From an uncultured Prevotellaceae bacterium (lineage in GTDB: Bacteria; Bacteroidota; Bacteroidia; Bacteroidales; Bacteroidaceae): DNA of 52,158 nucleotides. The stretch covers positions 1 through 52,158 of the forward strand of contig CAMADY010000007.1 in the NCBI GenBank assembly GCA_945831805.1, written 5' to 3'. The notes under the pieces are model-generated. The model was not told the origin of the DNA. It saw nothing but the letters and a program-made list of their open reading frames with translations, and ran no database searches. Positions 50,101 through 52,158 of the stretch are shown piece after piece; position 1 is the first letter of the stretch, and each line of letters starts with the position of its first letter. The translations under genes and the position numbers were made by a program.

Positions 50101-52026
50101 ACTCTCGTTCCTGTAGTTAGCGGTAAGACCGTAAGTTTCGAGTATAAGGCTCTTGAGTACTCTACAGCTTATACATTCACACTCCCTGCAAACAGCGTTG
50201 CTGACCTCACAGACAACTACATGTCTGAGGCTATCACTATCAACTTCCAGACAAAGCAGAAGCCTGCTATCGAGAAGGGTGTATATGATGCCGTAGTAAG
50301 CAATGGTGAGGAACTCGCTGCTGCCATCAAGGCTGCCAACGAGCGTAAGGACCAGACCGTACGCTACCGCATCTTCGTGAAGAAGGGTGCTCACGTACTG
50401 CCTACAAACGGTGGCAAGACCACTGGTGGTGACGGTAATGAGTATGATGACCCACGCACATACCTGACAGCTTCCAACGTATCTATCATCGGTGAGGACT
50501 TCGAGACAACATCGTTCACCAACATCACTCCCGATGCTACATGGAACAATGGCTTCGGTACTGCATGCCCACTTGAGGGTATCGGTAAGGGCGACGTACT
50601 CATCAACAAGGGTACAGGCAACTACTTCCAGGGCATCACTATCCGTACCTCTATGGGCGACGCTCACGGTCGTGACATCGCATTCAACGACCAGGGTAAC
50701 AAGACAATCTTCAAGAATGCCCGCCTCTGGGGTTATCAGGACACATACGTTTCAAACGGCAACAACTCTCGCTACTACTTCGAGAACGGTGTAATCCGTG
50801 GACGCACTGACTACATCTGTGGTAAGGGTGACGTATGGTATGAGCAGGTTACATTCCAGCAGGTTAAGTCTGGTTACCTCGCAGTACCTTCACAGCCTAA
50901 GAAGTATGGATACATCCTCAACAAGTGTACCGTAGTAAGCGATGGCACTGGCAGCAACGATGCTAACGGTGCATACACTCTCGGTCGCCCATGGGGCAAG
51001 GGAACTCCAATCGCTCTCTATCTCAACTGCGTATTCAAGGCTGTTCCTTCTGCTGAAGGCTGGTCAGAGATGTCTGGTGGCTATCCTGCACGCTATGCAG
51101 AGTACAACTCAACAACTGCAAGCGGCACCGTAATTGACCTCTCTAAGCGTAAGACCATCTACGATGCTTACGATAAAAAGGATGGCGACGTTTACACAAA
51201 CCGTCGCAATGAATCAAACAACCCTGTTCTCACTGCAGTAGAGGCTTCAGAGTACTCTATCGCTAAGGTAATGGGTGCTGATGACGATTGGGATCCTACA
51301 GCATACACAGAGCAGGCTTCTGCTCCTTCCAACGTAACCATCTCTGGCACCACACTCTCTTGGGACGACAGCAACTACGTTCTCTGCTGGGCTGTTATCA
51401 AGAACGGTGAGATTGTTGACTTCACAACAGAGCCAACATACACCGTTGACGACGAGACTGCTACATGGTCAGTACGTGCAGCAAACGAGATGGGTGGTCT
51501 CGGTGAGGCTACCGTTGCTACCGCTGCTTCTGCAGAGGCTGTAAGCTACACAGTAAAGGCTGTTGTAGTGGCTGACGGCAAGTCCAAGACCTTCGACAAG
51601 CAGGTTGTAAAGGTAGTATGGAACGAGGCAACTGCCGACGTTACACTCCCTGCTGCTGAGGTTGCTGGCTGGACAATGGCAGAGCAGACCGTAAGCGGTA
51701 TCGCATTCACTGGCACACCAGACGCTTGCACATTCGCGCCTTCTACCGACGCTACCGTTACCTTCAAGAAGGACGGCGTTCAGAAGGTTGCAAAGGTCAT
51801 CACTCTCGATGGTGGCGTTGCTGACAACAAGCTCAACCTCGTTGTTACTGCAAATGTTGAGGGTGAGGGAACCTTCACCGTTACATACACCTGCGACGAG
51901 GTAACAGCTGTAAACGCAAATGCTGCTGCATCCATCGTTCTCGACGGCAAGTACGCTAAGAACGGCAAGGTTGTAATCATCAAGAACGGCAAGCGCTTCA
52001 ATGCTGCCGGTGCACAGATGAAGTAA
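47167..52026 (+). CDS. Large secreted multidomain pectinesterase
   Basis: A 1619-residue exported protein; the signal peptide ends near WAD (residues 1-24). Residues 30-600 hold beta-sandwich regions with one InlB/Flg_new-type repeat near 208-243. Two bacterial-repeat domains (TTPAEGGSASIYP; AGTKVTLTASENP) lie at about 595-755. After a discoidin-like stretch, a Big_5 Ig-like domain covers about 932-1032. The CE8 pectin methylesterase beta-helix starts near 1043, with D1192 in GYQDTYVS, D1215 in GRTDYICG and R1274 in LGRPWG. The C-terminus ends in a short conserved-looking tail (KVVIIKNGKRFN). It removes methyl esters from pectin. Confidence 0.9.
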   Translation: MKKTFRTFLTLLLLIAGTAMSWADFTDFKVILAKGSEGCLVTDEEFATQYTPVEFGYVVNADGTVSRVAKDDPTSMGTIKGKSHSEHGITNFEMTVKVDGGVKIGMGTCNWGGDVKINGATAFSTNAANKCWHNDKANNIAYGHYVGEAGTITIAGGSYTAYVSVEAETVKSNAVAFSLGTVECMGTLLPEGKDVIAGESFTIPANYTLYKEGYTLTGWTDGTNTYKTGSSFVPTEDVTLTPVFTQNTKSLADRTEPVTVKWNFRRDQGVPVLQYEGQEGLVYVAQATVAGEVIDVKMDFSTKPGKVNNAGNNDWAQVNPGTKFTIPSCKGATVSLETLDAISSTTIDGVAAKGNTNTTYSTEIASKAETIDIVVAEGRYYRYIQVVLPVVTAPAGKTYTNEPVSVYWAMDAVDNVTATIAPADAISMSSLDSGDLTITGMASCTDGEAKTVEGVQLVKYKPAGSTKEVTWNLRTAAGLTFTPTKISGYVNRYGTDSENCVVLTMKTEDGKSEVLGTYTALRNGKTTAQKPYDATAIYKFEISLTSAQQAALTTSGILTLSGKIGVGSTKEQGYGQIKIEGTVSGTIADVNKYTVNIATTPAEGGSASIYPKSEEYVEGDEVTITATENFGYDFVNWTNAAGEEVSKEVKYKATVTANETYTANFKKVETYELKVNIDGGANDYMISYNPAPVVVDNKNMYEAGTKVTLTASENPILTFNSWSNGETAKEIVVDMTSAQELTAEFSAIDFIVGWDFFKAGNNGRVADFYAADNDAVSLVMFKEDGVTTAGWLDKSQLAAGGYEGRPGGVCWVKGSENGDVGHYYWQTDVNAEAFTNLKIQTAMVYNYNAYQKYDVQASLDGKEWETIGSINMPGTKAWTDLEATFPEKYNNQKKVYVRWIADKTSKIDGSASPNDGACIGATYITGTKKLVDDGVAPVLVKTVPAEGADKVSANGKIVLTFDEKVKVAENAKATLGSMTLVPVVSGKTVSFEYKALEYSTAYTFTLPANSVADLTDNYMSEAITINFQTKQKPAIEKGVYDAVVSNGEELAAAIKAANERKDQTVRYRIFVKKGAHVLPTNGGKTTGGDGNEYDDPRTYLTASNVSIIGEDFETTSFTNITPDATWNNGFGTACPLEGIGKGDVLINKGTGNYFQGITIRTSMGDAHGRDIAFNDQGNKTIFKNARLWGYQDTYVSNGNNSRYYFENGVIRGRTDYICGKGDVWYEQVTFQQVKSGYLAVPSQPKKYGYILNKCTVVSDGTGSNDANGAYTLGRPWGKGTPIALYLNCVFKAVPSAEGWSEMSGGYPARYAEYNSTTASGTVIDLSKRKTIYDAYDKKDGDVYTNRRNESNNPVLTAVEASEYSIAKVMGADDDWDPTAYTEQASAPSNVTISGTTLSWDDSNYVLCWAVIKNGEIVDFTTEPTYTVDDETATWSVRAANEMGGLGEATVATAASAEAVSYTVKAVVVADGKSKTFDKQVVKVVWNEATADVTLPAAEVAGWTMAEQTVSGIAFTGTPDACTFAPSTDATVTFKKDGVQKVAKVITLDGGVADNKLNLVVTANVEGEGTFTVTYTCDEVTAVNANAAASIVLDGKYAKNGKVVIIKNGKRFNAAGAQMK

Positions 52027-52072
52027 CCCATGCTTCCAATGCAAAAAAAGAACTAAACTTATAATGACTCTC

Positions 52073-52144
52073 CAAGTGGTCATGCCCGTCATGACCACTT
52101 GCATACAATCGAGTAGGAGGAAAACGAAGTAGTTTTCTTCCTAC
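52073..52144 (+). terminator. Two hairpins after the pectinesterase gene
   Basis: CAAGTGGTCATG (52073-52084) pairs with CATGACCACTTG (52090-52101), a perfect 12-bp stem without a T-run. A second hairpin, GTAGGAGGAAAAC (52113-52125) / GTTTTCTTCCTAC (52132-52144), has one wobble and is followed by TTTCGTTTTCC. The second is the likely terminator. Confidence 0.75.
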
Positions 52145-52158
52145 TTTCGTTTTCCGAC

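Overview
The window looks like chromosomal DNA of a Prevotella-like member of the Bacteroidales. Supporting signs are: promoters of the Bacteroidetes type (TTTG, 19-21 nt, then TAnnTTTG, mostly seen as TAATTTTGC or TAACTTTGC); a type III glutamine synthetase; lysine synthesis through DapL; the families DUF2851, DUF3098 and DUF4861; lipoproteins with an acidic export signal; several probable TTG starts; and many short tandem repeats between genes. No ribosomal RNA, insertion sequence, integrase or phage gene was recognised.

Layout. (1) 0.1-5.9 kb: metG, argS, an MNT/HEPN pair and an RNase H. (2) 6.3-20.8 kb: a nitrogen-assimilation supercluster. On the minus strand run a P-II protein, an ammonium transporter, asnB, a second ammonium transporter, a PurF-like amidotransferase and pyrG. 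Divergently, on the plus strand, run dapF, dapL, a TorF-like outer membrane protein and glnN. The divergent intergenic region carries repeats that look like operators. (3) 21.2-29.5 kb: tRNA-Lys(TTT), then AI-2E family transporter, rsmI, DUF2851, ftsX, DUF3098, uppP, truB, queA and folK. (4) 29.6-33.4 kb: a uronate/pectin module of DUF4861 protein, an orphan GatC-type EIIC permease and a KduI with a signal peptide. (5) 33.6-38.4 kb: PASTA protein, RluD-type synthase, ddl, acyltransferase and a small lipoprotein. (6) 38.6-42.7 kb: a divergent module of LicC-like cytidylyltransferase and HisC/CobD-like PLP enzyme on one side, CDP-alcohol phosphotransferase-like and flippase-like membrane proteins on the other. 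It may make or attach a phospholipid head group. (7) 42.7-47.0 kb: TonB-dependent receptor and a surface beta-propeller lipoprotein. (8) 47.2-52.0 kb: a 1619-residue secreted pectinesterase.

How the genes work together. Region 2 couples ammonium entry (two Amt, one P-II, a possible porin) to glutamine synthesis (glnN) and then to three glutamine-consuming amidotransferases (AsnB, PurF-like, PyrG). Regions 4 and 8 share a pectin theme: demethylation outside the cell, handling of uronate products in the periplasm, then uptake.

Most unusual observations: a 71-residue, strongly AT-rich in-frame insertion in UppP; the 3' end of pyrG duplicated twice downstream in the same reading frame; an octamer repeat family that is intergenic at three places and lies inside the coding sequence of the PurF-like gene at a fourth, with a second repeat type inside rsmI; a 22-bp tandem repeat family at two loci, one starting on a stop codon; a CDP-alcohol phosphotransferase lacking the fourth motif aspartate; and a predicted periplasmic KduI beside a PTS permease with no visible PTS partners.
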